From: Lachnospiraceae bacterium UBA4364
GTDB lineage: Bacteria; Bacillota; Clostridia; Lachnospirales; Lachnospiraceae
Assembly: GCA_002393955.1 (NCBI GenBank)
Contig: DGSK01000001.1
Location: forward strand, 350,356-414,355
Length of the DNA stretch: 64,000 nucleotides
Reading direction: 5' to 3'
Shown: one piece after another, positions 45,511 to 53,356 of the stretch
How positions within the stretch are numbered: the first letter of the stretch is position 1
How the letters are laid out: the number at the start of each line of letters is the position of its first letter
Program-made: the position numbers and the translations under genes
Notes under the pieces: generated by a model
What the model was told of the DNA's origin: nothing
The model's database searches: none
The model's input: the letters and a program-made list of their open reading frames with translations, nothing else

Positions 45511-45824
45511 TTAACAACCACCTCCCCGTCCGGACTGAAGTACACAGGAGCCAGGAGACTCCCGGTTTTTCTGCTTTCAATTTCCGATTTCGTTTTTGCT
45601 TTATGACAAGCAGAACATAACCCTTGAAGATTACTCAAGTCATAAGCAATCTTTGGATCTCTTATGTTCTCCGGTGTAAGCTCTATAATGTGATCCACTT
45701 CCTCAGCCGGATTGAAACATCCCGGCGTCTCGCATATGTATCTGCACCTTGCCAGCACAGCAGGGCGTATACGGGTACGCCATGTGCTTGAGTTGTACAG
45801 TGCCTTTGCAAATTCTTTAGCCAT
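45507..45824 (-). CDS. HNH endonuclease
   Basis: 105 residues: CRYICETPGCFNPAEEVDHI with zinc Cys and the HNH His, then IAYDLSNLQGLCSACHKAKT. HNH proteins next to terminases are needed for cos cleavage in HK97-like phages. GGAGTAGTGC ribosome binding site. First gene of the packaging block. Confidence 0.9.
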   Translation of the reverse strand: MAKEFAKALYNSSTWRTRIRPAVLARCRYICETPGCFNPAEEVDHIIELTPENIRDPKIAYDLSNLQGLCSACHKAKTKSEIESRKTGSLLAPVYFSPDGEVVVK

Positions 45825-45841
45825 GCACTACTCCATAACAA

Positions 45842-45865
45842 AAGGCACCACGCATGTGATGCCTT
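45842..45865 (-). terminator. Leader hairpin upstream of the packaging genes
   Basis: 10-bp stem AAGGCATCAC/GTGGTGCCTT (one wobble), loop ATGC, then TTTTG on the minus strand. It lies between a possible -10 (TACAAT, 45897-45902) and the HNH gene, so it may terminate upstream transcripts or attenuate the late leader. Confidence 0.55.
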
Positions 45866-45946
45866 AACGATATTCTTTCTCTCAATTTTCCACGCTATCA
45901 TTGTACCACTCTCAGAGTCGCAAATCGTTGCATAGTGTCCCATCTT

Positions 45947-46402
45947 TTATTTTTTTTCGGATATCTTCTCCTGTATCTCCTGGTCTATCCTGAATACCTG
46001 AGACTTGGAGTAGCTAAGCTTCCTGCCTATCTGTCTTACGGTCATTCCGTCTATGTACCTGCATACATATACTTTGTCATATATCTCGTGGCTCCTTCTC
46101 AGTTCGATCTCCTGCACATCCAGTACATCGCGCCACTTATCAAGCATCCCTCTTGCGTGATCTATACGTTTGTCTAATCCTTTGGACTCCACTGCTGCCA
46201 TGTAATCATCTAATGGCGATCCGCTTACCGAAGTCTGCACTGCTTCTTTGTCGTAGCGGATAGCTCCTCCCATTACCTTTGTCAGCATCTCATCCTTCTC
46301 TGCTACGGCTGCTTTGTATGAATCAAGCCAGCCCATATATATTGTCCTGCTTTCTTCATAGTCAAGATAATGGATTTCCTTTCGCTTATCACTAACTCTC
46401 AT
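45947..46402 (-). CDS. Phage late transcription regulator, RinA/ArpU-like
   Basis: 151 residues. The C-terminal helix-turn-helix resembles sigma-70 region 4 (VYVCRYIDGMTVRQIGRKLS, then YSKSQVFRIDQEIQEKI). The helical N-terminus and position directly before the packaging genes fit RinA/ArpU-type activators of late genes. Confidence 0.75.
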   Translation of the reverse strand: MRVSDKRKEIHYLDYEESRTIYMGWLDSYKAAVAEKDEMLTKVMGGAIRYDKEAVQTSVSGSPLDDYMAAVESKGLDKRIDHARGMLDKWRDVLDVQEIELRRSHEIYDKVYVCRYIDGMTVRQIGRKLSYSKSQVFRIDQEIQEKISEKK

Positions 46403-46695
46403 CCCTTCACCTCTCGTAACCCAAGCTCCATTGCCACAAGATATTCAAGCCTTGCTCCCCTGCTGCCGGTCCAGCCATCGAGCATGTAGATAGCATCACA
46501 GTCTGCCAGGATCTTCATGCATGCCTTCATGTATGTTTCCCAAGGCGATCCGTCCGGAATGCCTGCAGTCTCTTTCACCGGATTGACAGCCACAATATCA
46601 CCGTCACCATTTGTATTTATTATCTGCTCTGCTGCCGAGAAGCGTTCCTGGTAATCATCGGTGCCGGTTATAGGACCGGATATGTATATCTTCAT
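46399..46695 (-). CDS. DUF4406 protein (nucleoside deoxyribosyltransferase-like)
   Basis: 98 residues with the start KIYISGPITGTDDYQERFSA and later DCDAIYMLDGWTGSRGARLE, the DUF4406 pattern, a fold related to nucleoside 2-deoxyribosyltransferases. Common in Firmicutes phages; the substrate is unknown. Overlaps the RinA-like gene by 4 nt. Confidence 0.85.
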   Translation of the reverse strand: MKIYISGPITGTDDYQERFSAAEQIINTNGDGDIVAVNPVKETAGIPDGSPWETYMKACMKILADCDAIYMLDGWTGSRGARLEYLVAMELGLREVKG

Positions 46696-46874
46696 AGGCT
46701 ATCTTCCTCCCCCTGAATCCGGATCTCAAGACCGTCATCCATCTCGCACTTGCAGCGTTCGCAGTGTCTTGTCCTGAACGTCTGAAGGTTGCCGCATTCA
46801 GAGCATTCCCAGTCCCAGCGTCCTTCCGGTTCGGGATAGTGAAACACTTCCCATGTGCCTGCTTTCTGATTCAT
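46692..46874 (-). CDS. Small zinc-ribbon protein
   Basis: 60 residues with two CxxC knuckles (CSECG, CERCKC). Likely binds one zinc; function unknown. Overlaps the DUF4406 gene by 4 nt. Confidence 0.7.
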   Translation of the reverse strand: MNQKAGTWEVFHYPEPEGRWDWECSECGNLQTFRTRHCERCKCEMDDGLEIRIQGEEDSL

Positions 46875-46886
46875 TGTTCTTCACCT

Positions 46887-47138
46887 TCACTTTCTGCCTT
46901 TTTCATATCTACTTTCATATCTACGCATATATTTAACATTTTCTTCTTCAAGCATTATCAGAAAGTCTTTCCACAGCTTTATAGGATGCCTGTCACTACA
47001 TGACAAATTCGGAGCATCTATCAAAAATGTAAAAATATAATTCCTCTTCAGTACCAAGTAGAAATTTACATATAGTTCAGCTTTTTCTCCCTCAATACCT
47101 TTTATCGCTTTAGTAGAAAATAGTCGTATCTTTTTCAT
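46887..47138 (-). CDS. Phage protein of unknown function (83 aa)
   Basis: 83 residues, basic, no recognised domain; contains a hydrophobic beta-rich middle (LYVNFYLVLKRNYIFTFLI). Coupled to the next gene by a 4-nt overlap. The local AT content is higher than in neighbours, hinting at recent acquisition. Confidence 0.55.
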   Translation of the reverse strand: MKKIRLFSTKAIKGIEGEKAELYVNFYLVLKRNYIFTFLIDAPNLSCSDRHPIKLWKDFLIMLEEENVKYMRRYESRYEKGRK

Positions 47139-47593
47139 TCCTCTACCTCACTTTCTGCCTTGTACTTGTCGATAATATTTAAACTATATCTGTATGCATT
47201 TTCCATCTGTAAATGCGTGTATCTCTCGTTTAAGTCTGCAACACCCATTGCAATTTGAAATTGCTTATCTGCCGCCTGTTCTATCTCAGCTCTTATCTTG
47301 TCAAGCACACAATCGGTACATTCTTTACAATGCCCTGCCTGTTGTGGTGCAACGGGTGGTAATTCTTCTATTGCCCCTAGTGCTATTAACTTGCCATTTT
47401 TATCTCTCGCTGCTATGCAAGTTGCCCCTAGTTTATACATAAATTGTCTGCTTATCGCATCCTTGCAAGGTTCTTGTTCTAAAATACCTGTTAGTGCTTC
47501 GGTAAATTCTTTTTTCCACGGAGTAAAGATAACCCCGTTATTCAAGTCTGCTATTAGTCGACATAACCAATCAATTTGCTCATCCCTGGTCAT
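47135..47593 (-). CDS. Phage protein with CKDAISRQ...LPPVAPQQ pattern
   Basis: 152 residues. It shares the modular pattern of the next gene (a DAISRQ segment, then LPPV(A/T)PQQ). A CKECTDC motif and a C-terminal helix follow. Proteins of this pattern are common in clostridial prophages; function unknown. Confidence 0.6.
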   Translation of the reverse strand: MTRDEQIDWLCRLIADLNNGVIFTPWKKEFTEALTGILEQEPCKDAISRQFMYKLGATCIAARDKNGKLIALGAIEELPPVAPQQAGHCKECTDCVLDKIRAEIEQAADKQFQIAMGVADLNERYTHLQMENAYRYSLNIIDKYKAESEVEE

Positions 47594-47596
47594 TAT

Positions 47597-48094
47597 TTAC
47601 ACCTCCATCTTTGCCCCACAATTCGGGCAGAATGCCGTCAAACTTTCCTCATCGCCTGTGTGTTCCCATCCGCATTCTGAACATTCCCACCAATCATAGA
47701 CAGGGTTTCCGTCTGCGTATCCATCGTATCCAACAGGTATCCACCGTCCTGTGTTTTGCTGTGTTTTGCTGTGTTTTGCTGTTTTTTGCTGTGGTGTGAC
47801 GGGTGGTAATCCCTCAACGTAGCTTTTCCATGCAGTCATCGCTTTCACCACATCATTGTTGCCACTTGTGTCCCTCGCTATGATGACATCTGCTCCGTCA
47901 ATCGCCGCTTGTCTACTGATAGCATCACCGTCCTGCTCCCTGTACGCTTTCAGCTCTTTCAGCCACTCTACAATCTGCCCCGATTGTGACGCCTTTTTTA
48001 GTTGATACTCTGTTACGCAATGAATACGCTTGTATTTTTCAAAGTTATTTGCGATTTCTTCATAATAGGCGATTGCCGTATCAATATCTGTCAT
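47597..48094 (-). CDS. Phage protein with C-terminal zinc ribbon
   Basis: 165 residues from the ATG at 48094 (AAGGAGG site; ATGA overlap with the Rep gene stop). It has a helical N-terminus, GDAISRQAAIDGADV, GLPPVTPQQ, then a low-complexity stretch from 10-bp repeats, and a zinc ribbon (WECSECGWEH, CPNCGAKMEV). Function unknown. Confidence 0.7.
   Translation of the reverse strand: MTDIDTAIAYYEEIANNFEKYKRIHCVTEYQLKKASQSGQIVEWLKELKAYREQDGDAISRQAAIDGADVIIARDTSGNNDVVKAMTAWKSYVEGLPPVTPQQKTAKHSKTQQNTGRWIPVGYDGYADGNPVYDWWECSECGWEHTGDEESLTAFCPNCGAKMEV
47751..47790 (-). repeat. 10-bp tandem repeats in coding sequence
   Basis: Three perfect copies of GTGTTTTGCT and one variant in register. Ten is not a multiple of three, so gain or loss of a unit would shift the frame before the zinc ribbon. 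Confidence 0.9.
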
Positions 48095-48951
48095 TCCTTC
48101 TTCCTCCTTACCGGAAACTCCGTGTAATGCAGGTATGACAGTCCGGTTATAGGATTGATACCCTGCACCCATGATTCCTTGTCGATTATGTACCCGTCAG
48201 TACGGTGACGGTTCGTGGTCATGTTGAGCCCCTCCGCACCCTGTTCAAGGATCCGGCGCATAGTCCAATGGCTGTAGGTGTGTACCTCCGGGACAGGCTG
48301 GATCAGGTTGCGGCTGCATCCGTACTTGCTGACCTGCTTAAGCTCTTCCTTTGGGATTTCCGTTCCATCATCCAGGGTATCAGGCTGCGGCTTTGCGATG
48401 TACTCAGCCAGCTCGCGGCCGTCGCTCATCTTGCCGTCCTTTATGCGGTGCACATATTCGATGTGAGTCATGCCGTCCGTATACTCTGCCAGCATGTCCT
48501 CAAGGTCTGTTGCCTTCCTTGCCTTCGTCCACGCTCCGGAGAGGAGCTTATAGCCATCCTCTCCCAGCCTGCTCATAATTAGATGGATGTGGATGCCTCC
48601 AAGCCTTCCGATCTCCACCCGATAGATGTACTTGAAGGGGATATCCTTTTTCGCGTAATGCTTTCTCATGATATCCCTGAACCTCTTGAAGTCTTTAAGT
48701 ACTTCCTCAAAGTGCTTTCTTGTTCCCTTCGGGTACTTAAGCGTTAGCCAGTAGTCTCCCTCATCAAAGTTCATCTGGATCAGTCTCCGGATCCTGTTCT
48801 CCTTGTTCTTCTGGTTCTGATTTTTTATCTGCTCGGGGGTTGCCTTATTCCTCTTCGCGCGCTTTTCCCCTTTTTTCCCGTAATTACCTGCCCAGTAACA
48901 ACGGTGTTCATTTCCCCAGGGGGTTCTGATTACAACTTCGGTATATGCCAT
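48091..48951 (-). CDS. HUH-type replication initiation protein
   Basis: 286 residues. DYWLTLKYPKGTRKHFEE (motif 1), YIYRVEIGRLGGIHIHLIMS with HIH as the HUH metal motif, and RELAEYIAKP with a candidate nucleophilic Tyr follow the layout of rolling-circle Rep proteins. It would nick one strand at an origin and start replication. No helicase or other initiator is seen in the prophage, so this is the likely replication initiator. Confidence 0.75.
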   Translation of the reverse strand: MAYTEVVIRTPWGNEHRCYWAGNYGKKGEKRAKRNKATPEQIKNQNQKNKENRIRRLIQMNFDEGDYWLTLKYPKGTRKHFEEVLKDFKRFRDIMRKHYAKKDIPFKYIYRVEIGRLGGIHIHLIMSRLGEDGYKLLSGAWTKARKATDLEDMLAEYTDGMTHIEYVHRIKDGKMSDGRELAEYIAKPQPDTLDDGTEIPKEELKQVSKYGCSRNLIQPVPEVHTYSHWTMRRILEQGAEGLNMTTNRHRTDGYIIDKESWVQGINPITGLSYLHYTEFPVRRKKE

Positions 48952-48990
48952 AGACTGTTCCTAACTTTAATATGTTAATAATGCATCTAT

Positions 48991-49004
48991 GCGGCCTGTG
49001 CCGC
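48991..49004. other. GC hairpin upstream of the Rep gene, candidate origin element
   Basis: GCGGC-CTGT-GCCGC in an AT-rich gap (48952-49027) just before the HUH Rep gene, with TGCA on both flanks. HUH origins often use a hairpin; no further evidence. Confidence 0.3.
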
Positions 49005-49027
49005 CTTTTGCATTTATATAGAAGAAA

Positions 49028-49372
49028 CTACAGATAATTTTGCCCGAAGATCTCCCGGAATGTCATGTGTGCATCCTCGGAGCCGGGCTTATCGGTGTAG
49101 AGCTTTTCCCAGGCTATCTGGGCTTTCATCTTAAGCCACAAATCCTCTGCCCTGCCTCCGCCGTGAACGGCATCCTTTGAGCCGTTTATGTCGCCTTCAT
49201 GGTGGCGCAGGCAGAGGTAGACCTTAAGGCCGTAATGCTCGGATAAAGGCCTCCCGCTCCTGCCGTATATCACGTGATGGGTGTGCAGGGGCTCCCGGCA
49301 TGTGTAATCGTCGAACATCCGGGAGCATATGTAGCACACCCGCTCATTTTCGTCCTGCATTATTGATTTCAT
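49028..49372 (-). CDS. HNH-like zinc protein
   Basis: 114 residues: CYICSRMF, then PLHTHHVIYGRSGRPLSEHY and YLCLRHHEGDINGS. The Cys pairs with a central His-His resemble phage HNH/Ref-type nucleases. It sits in the replication/recombination block. Overlaps the next gene by 29 nt. Confidence 0.6.
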   Translation of the reverse strand: MKSIMQDENERVCYICSRMFDDYTCREPLHTHHVIYGRSGRPLSEHYGLKVYLCLRHHEGDINGSKDAVHGGGRAEDLWLKMKAQIAWEKLYTDKPGSEDAHMTFREIFGQNYL

Positions 49373-49607
49373 CTATTAACCAATTCCACTCCTGCTTTGC
49401 CTCATATTGATGTTTAAACGGCTTTGTCTTTAATTTGCAAACGGGACACTCAACCCAATACTCAGTATCGCTCTTGAAGAAGACGCAAGGATCAGTTTGG
49501 CAATGGAGCTTAAGCTTAATTTTGGCCGTGAATCTTGCTTCGATGCTTAATCTAACAATTTCATCCCTTGATCCTTTGTAGTCTGGCCTTTTCATCTTTC
49601 GCATCAC
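49344..49607 (-). CDS. Phage zinc-knuckle protein (87 aa)
   Basis: 87 residues with one CPVC knuckle (YWVECPVCKLKTKPFKHQYE) and aromatic-rich C-terminus (EAKQEWNWLIDEINN). The layout resembles Lar-type restriction alleviation proteins, but only one knuckle is seen. Function tentative. Confidence 0.55.
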   Translation of the reverse strand: MMRKMKRPDYKGSRDEIVRLSIEARFTAKIKLKLHCQTDPCVFFKSDTEYWVECPVCKLKTKPFKHQYEAKQEWNWLIDEINNAGRK

Positions 49608-49608
49608 T

Positions 49609-49737
49609 CTATCTCCTCCGCAACAGTTCTCGGTTTCTCAAGTTCCTCCACCGTTTTCCACCTCCCATGACAATTCTGTCCCACATCTTGGACAGAACGG
49701 CATTCTCACTATGCTTAATCGCTTCATCCAGCGTCAT
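49609..49737 (-). pseudogene. Small gene with frameshifted zinc ribbon
   Basis: 42 codons from an ATG with a strong AAAGGAGG site (MTLDEAIKHSENAVLSKM). Another frame over the same DNA reads MPFCPRCGTELSWEVENGGG, a zinc-ribbon end typical of this small-protein type. The two halves look like one gene broken by an indel between them. Overlaps the metallopeptidase gene by 14 nt. Confidence 0.45.
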
Positions 49738-50218
49738 TACTTCTTCCTCCTTTCGAGTTCTCCGACTCTTCCAGCCATGCGGTCCTTCGGTCGATTTCGC
49801 CAAGCAGGTCTTTATTGAGCAGGTCTGCGTCATCTTCATCCCAGTGCGCTCCGAACATATCGATCACCTTGCGGAAATCTTCCATATCATGAGGTACTGT
49901 GCTCATGGGTTCATCTTCACCCGAAAAACCTACATGAAGCAGTTCGTGGTAAACCACTATTTCCTGCTGCCATTCTGACAAAAGCTCCATATGCGGCTTG
50001 TAGAATGTGATGGTGAAGTCTGCCGGTATCGCCCATTTATTTTTGTCCTGGACCTTCTCGCAGAGTCCGAATACTTTCCTGCGTTTACTCTTTTTTCTGT
50101 GGTCGCTTTCCAGATATACTATGGTGGCATCCTTCAAATGACGGAGCTCTTCTCTGTTATTTATCCACGCTGTTGCCATTGCGGTATAATGATTGCTTAT
50201 TTCCCTTTTTTCAGCCAT
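49724..50218 (-). CDS. Putative phage metallopeptidase
   Basis: 164 residues with HELLH in IVVYHELLHVGFSG, a zinc-protease motif, after WAIPADFTITFYKPHMELLS. Matches the putative phage metallopeptidase family; substrate unknown. Overlaps the MazG-like gene by 8 nt. Confidence 0.78.
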   Translation of the reverse strand: MAEKREISNHYTAMATAWINNREELRHLKDATIVYLESDHRKKSKRRKVFGLCEKVQDKNKWAIPADFTITFYKPHMELLSEWQQEIVVYHELLHVGFSGEDEPMSTVPHDMEDFRKVIDMFGAHWDEDDADLLNKDLLGEIDRRTAWLEESENSKGGRSNDAG

Positions 50219-50498
50219 TCTTTCTGCCCTCCAGTCTTTCCTTAAGCCGTTCCAGCTTTATGACCATGAGTTTCTCCACATCTTCATCTTTTATGCCATA
50301 TATGATCTTCATCTGGCGAAGCATGATCTCCACATCAACAATTTCCTCTGCTATGGCATCGGTGTTGTGCTCGCCCCTCATAAACTTGACCAGCTCTTTT
50401 GTCAGTTCCGACATCTCCTCTATCGCAACCATGGTCTGCATTTTGTAGCCGTTTTGCCTGATAGCCTCTATCATCACCTGCAAATAGTCGTTTTTCAT
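50211..50498 (-). CDS. MazG-like nucleotide pyrophosphohydrolase
   Basis: 95 residues with the MazG metal motif: AIEEMSELTKELVKFMRG and AIAEEIVDVEIMLRQMK (EExxE ... ExxD). MazG-type enzymes hydrolyse NTPs or (p)ppGpp-like nucleotides; in phages they may modulate host stress signalling. Confidence 0.82.
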   Translation of the reverse strand: MKNDYLQVMIEAIRQNGYKMQTMVAIEEMSELTKELVKFMRGEHNTDAIAEEIVDVEIMLRQMKIIYGIKDEDVEKLMVIKLERLKERLEGRKNG

Positions 50499-50500
50499 GC

Positions 50501-51838
50501 CTACCTCCTGCTGCCGCCAAGTTTCTTCATGTACTTAAGCTCCTGTACTGCGTTATATATCGCTTTTGCGTCACCAGAGTCGAAGGTCAAGTTTGCGTAT
50601 TCGTAATTCAGGCGGTCCACTGCCCTCTCATAGTCTGAAAGTATTTCTTCAAGAGCTTCTATGGTCCGATCCGGCTCCATGTACTCATATCTGTCATTCT
50701 CGGGGTTATCCAGGGAAAGGTCGTCAGTCTCCGTTTCAGGCTCTTTTTTATTTTCTTCATCACCGCTCCACGTAGTGGATTCGGGCTTTTCTTCATTTTT
50801 CGCCTCTGAAACGCCCGTTTCATGGGATTCTTCATTTTCGGAATCCCCTTCCTTCGTCTTGGATACTGGCTTTTTCGGCTCTTCGATTATCTCCGGTTTC
50901 TCATATTTCAACTTTTCAGGCTTTGAAGATGACACTTTCGACTCTTTCTTCTTCTCCTTTGGCTGTTGCACCGGTGCAACTTCCTCTTTTTTAGGGAATT
51001 TAGCGTTATAGATGTGCTCCCAGAGGTCTTCGGAGCTGTCCAGCTTGTCTTCCTGATCATCCTTTTCTTCATTTACGTCATAGATCTTTGTAAGGGACTG
51101 CCCCAGTTCGTCTGCAGACATCTTTATCTTCATGCCGGACCTTATGCTCATAAGGCTTATATCCCCGTCCTTAAATATGAGCATATACTTTCCAAGCCCC
51201 GGTATCCTTACGGAGTATGTCTTTGCTCCGGCCGGTGCCATAATCTCCGGTATGCGCTCGTTCCTCGGGTTTATTCCGAAGAAATGCTCATCTGCCAGCT
51301 TTACGAAAAGTTCGGGCTCTTTCTCGAGAATATAGAAGAGCGCGAGGTCTACAGTGGAAAAATCCTTCGGTGTCTTATCCCTATCCTCCATCATGACCTC
51401 TATGTCCGTGATCTTCTTTTCTTCCTCTACCTCTTCCTTGATGGCCTGGATCTCTGATTTTGTGTATTCCGGTGTCAGTTCCTCTGCCAACTTGTCCGGA
51501 AGAGTCAGCATGATAGCAAGTTTCGAGTACTCGAATCCTTTGTATCTGTCATCCAGTTCTTCAGAATTTCCGCCCTTGGAATACTTGTCGTTGATATTTA
51601 TGAAGCGGGATACCTGGGACTTGTCGAGTTTATATTCCTGCTCTGCAAACTCAACATAACTGCTGTATCCCGAATCCTTCAGGATGTCAGTGTCCCTTGC
51701 CACTTTCAGAAGATAGCCGATACGGACAAAGCTCCCAGCTGTCCTTTCCATATTTTTCTTGAGCTCAGCTTCCTCGTAATCAAACTCTATCTTGAACTCG
51801 TTATATGTCTGCTGATACTTTATTGCGTGTTCTTCCAT
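50501..51838 (-). CDS. Phage DNA-binding protein with long acidic tail
   Basis: 445 residues. The N-terminal ~150 contain a helix-turn-helix-like segment (SYVEFAEQEYKLDKSQVSRF, ININDKY), similar to DUF3102/ParB-related phage proteins. A globular middle (RIPGLGKYMLIFKDGDISLM) leads to a long Glu/Lys/Ser-rich tail (residues ~280-400) containing the palindrome-encoded VAPVQQP, then a helical end. Overlaps the PcfJ frame by 38 nt. Role unknown. Confidence 0.6.
   Translation of the reverse strand: MEEHAIKYQQTYNEFKIEFDYEEAELKKNMERTAGSFVRIGYLLKVARDTDILKDSGYSSYVEFAEQEYKLDKSQVSRFININDKYSKGGNSEELDDRYKGFEYSKLAIMLTLPDKLAEELTPEYTKSEIQAIKEEVEEEKKITDIEVMMEDRDKTPKDFSTVDLALFYILEKEPELFVKLADEHFFGINPRNERIPEIMAPAGAKTYSVRIPGLGKYMLIFKDGDISLMSIRSGMKIKMSADELGQSLTKIYDVNEEKDDQEDKLDSSEDLWEHIYNAKFPKKEEVAPVQQPKEKKKESKVSSSKPEKLKYEKPEIIEEPKKPVSKTKEGDSENEESHETGVSEAKNEEKPESTTWSGDEENKKEPETETDDLSLDNPENDRYEYMEPDRTIEALEEILSDYERAVDRLNYEYANLTFDSGDAKAIYNAVQELKYMKKLGGSRR
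50965..50980. repeat. Palindrome GTTGCACCGGTGCAAC, copy 3
   Basis: In the 445-residue gene, encoding VAPVQQP, the same peptide and frame as in the endolysin. Confidence 0.95.
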
Positions 51839-52382
51839 TCTTCTTTCCCTCCAGGTATTTTATATAGCCGTCCAGCCATGGCTGTATCTCATCTTCGTGA
51901 GGCTTCTTGTCGTAAGCTTCGTACCACTGGACTATCTCTTTATCCTTTATTTCTATGGTTACGTATGGTTCTTCCGGCTTTTCTTTCTTCCTCATGAGCA
52001 GGATGAAGCTTTTCCCTTTTGCGTGCTTTTCAAGGTAGTTGTTCCCGCCTACGCAGTGGTGCATGAGCCTTCCCTCCATCACTATCTCGCCGGCGCACTT
52101 TGCCGGGCGGATCAGATAGCCGTCAGACTCGAAAGAATACATCTTCGCAGTCTTCCTGTACCTTCTCTTTATGTCTGCATAGGTCTCTTCCGCTTCCTTT
52201 ATGCGTTTATCCAGCTTTGCGCTTTCCCGCTGCAATACCAGCTCGTTATGGGCGCTCTGCAGATCCCTTGGAAAGAGATACACGGAATTACTCAGGTCGT
52301 ATCCTTCATCCATCCGCATGCGGATATAATCGATGTAAAGATACCTTGGCGCTTCCTGTGCTATCTCAAGGTAGTCGGTCAT
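51801..52382 (-). CDS. PcfJ-like protein, C-terminal part
   Basis: 193 residues with the conserved PcfJ core: YLIRPAKCAGEIVMEGRLMH, HCVGGNNYLEKHAKGKSFIL, VTIEIKDKEIVQWYEAYDKK. PcfJ proteins are usually one chain that also contains the region encoded by the upstream gene. The start ATG overlaps the upstream TGA as ATGA, directly after A AAA AAA, a slippery heptamer for -1 frameshifting. It may be made as part of a 518-residue fusion, by reinitiation, or both. Confidence 0.75.
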   Translation of the reverse strand: MTDYLEIAQEAPRYLYIDYIRMRMDEGYDLSNSVYLFPRDLQSAHNELVLQRESAKLDKRIKEAEETYADIKRRYRKTAKMYSFESDGYLIRPAKCAGEIVMEGRLMHHCVGGNNYLEKHAKGKSFILLMRKKEKPEEPYVTIEIKDKEIVQWYEAYDKKPHEDEIQPWLDGYIKYLEGKKNGRTRNKVSADI

Positions 52383-53356
52383 TTTTTTATCGTGGTATGC
52401 TTAAAAACTTCCTGCATGACTTCCTTATCCCTTTTGTCCCAGAACTGTTCGAGGTATATATGCTCCTCTATCTCCTCGGAAGTCCAGCGTCTGCCGCTCT
52501 TGCATTCTGCCTGAAAAGCCAACAGATATTTTCTTTCACCTCTCAGGTCCTTCAGTTCCTTGAGCCTGTCCTTACGTATCCTGAGAAGCCCTGCCGGCGT
52601 CTTCGATCTTGTGTTCCAGTGGATCGAGTACCCTCTGATCACCTGCTTTTCCAGCTCCGTCATCCCGCTCTTCTGGAACATCTCAAGCGCCGGATGCCAT
52701 GACAGCGCCTCGTAGTAGTCAAGGGGATCGTATGAAGGCCGGAGAAGTCCGTATCTCATCCAGGTCTTGTCCAGTTCTTTTCTGTAATACGGATCGTAGT
52801 GCCACCTTATTATGCTTATGTTGTTCATGCCGCCTATGTTGTACGGATGCCATGTGGGCTGCTCCTTGCCTGCCCAGTAGTCAGTCCAGCAGTACCATTT
52901 TTCGGGCTTTTTACCTTTGCGAAGAAAAATGCGAGCATATTCATGGTGCTGTATTTCCGTCTTCATGCACTTGCCCGTCAGCGCAGTCGTAGTGAATGCG
53001 CGGAATACGAAGTCATCACCCATCTTCTGTCCTGTCACCCAGCCTACGGATGGATGGAATTCTGACCGGCACCTGCCTTCGCTCTTGTAAGTACCTACCG
53101 CATGACACAGGATGCACTGTCCCTTTGTATTGTGGTACGGAATCTCAATATGCCTCTGCGCCTGCTGTTCTAAAGTCTCCGGATAGCCTGTCCTGCCTTC
53201 GTAAGTCCCTCCGCAGGCTGAACAGGTGACTGTCGCTGTGCTTGTTTTTCTTTTGTAAAAAAGGATATATTTGTCCGGCAGTAGATCTTCTGCCCATGCG
53301 TATGATCTTTTCGGGATATTCCGCATCCGGGGCATCTTCGGAGGTTCTTTGCTCAC
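52379..53356 (-). CDS. PcfJ-like protein, N-terminal part
   Basis: 325 residues. Two zinc-type Cys pairs (CSACGGTYEG, CILCHAVG) and a helical C-terminus (EIEEHIYLEQFWDKRDKEVM ending KHTTIKK). This corresponds to the N-terminal half of PcfJ. The stop follows ATA AAA AAA TGA; a -1 slip at A AAA AAA continues in ATG ACC GAC, the first codons of the C-terminal part. Overlaps the PcfK-like gene by 4 nt. Confidence 0.72.
   Translation of the reverse strand: MSKEPPKMPRMRNIPKRSYAWAEDLLPDKYILFYKRKTSTATVTCSACGGTYEGRTGYPETLEQQAQRHIEIPYHNTKGQCILCHAVGTYKSEGRCRSEFHPSVGWVTGQKMGDDFVFRAFTTTALTGKCMKTEIQHHEYARIFLRKGKKPEKWYCWTDYWAGKEQPTWHPYNIGGMNNISIIRWHYDPYYRKELDKTWMRYGLLRPSYDPLDYYEALSWHPALEMFQKSGMTELEKQVIRGYSIHWNTRSKTPAGLLRIRKDRLKELKDLRGERKYLLAFQAECKSGRRWTSEEIEEHIYLEQFWDKRDKEVMQEVFKHTTIKK

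Noticed and set aside
47751..47790. CRISPR-like array from short repeats
   Set aside because: Units are 10 bp, directly adjacent, without spacers; simple tandem repeat.
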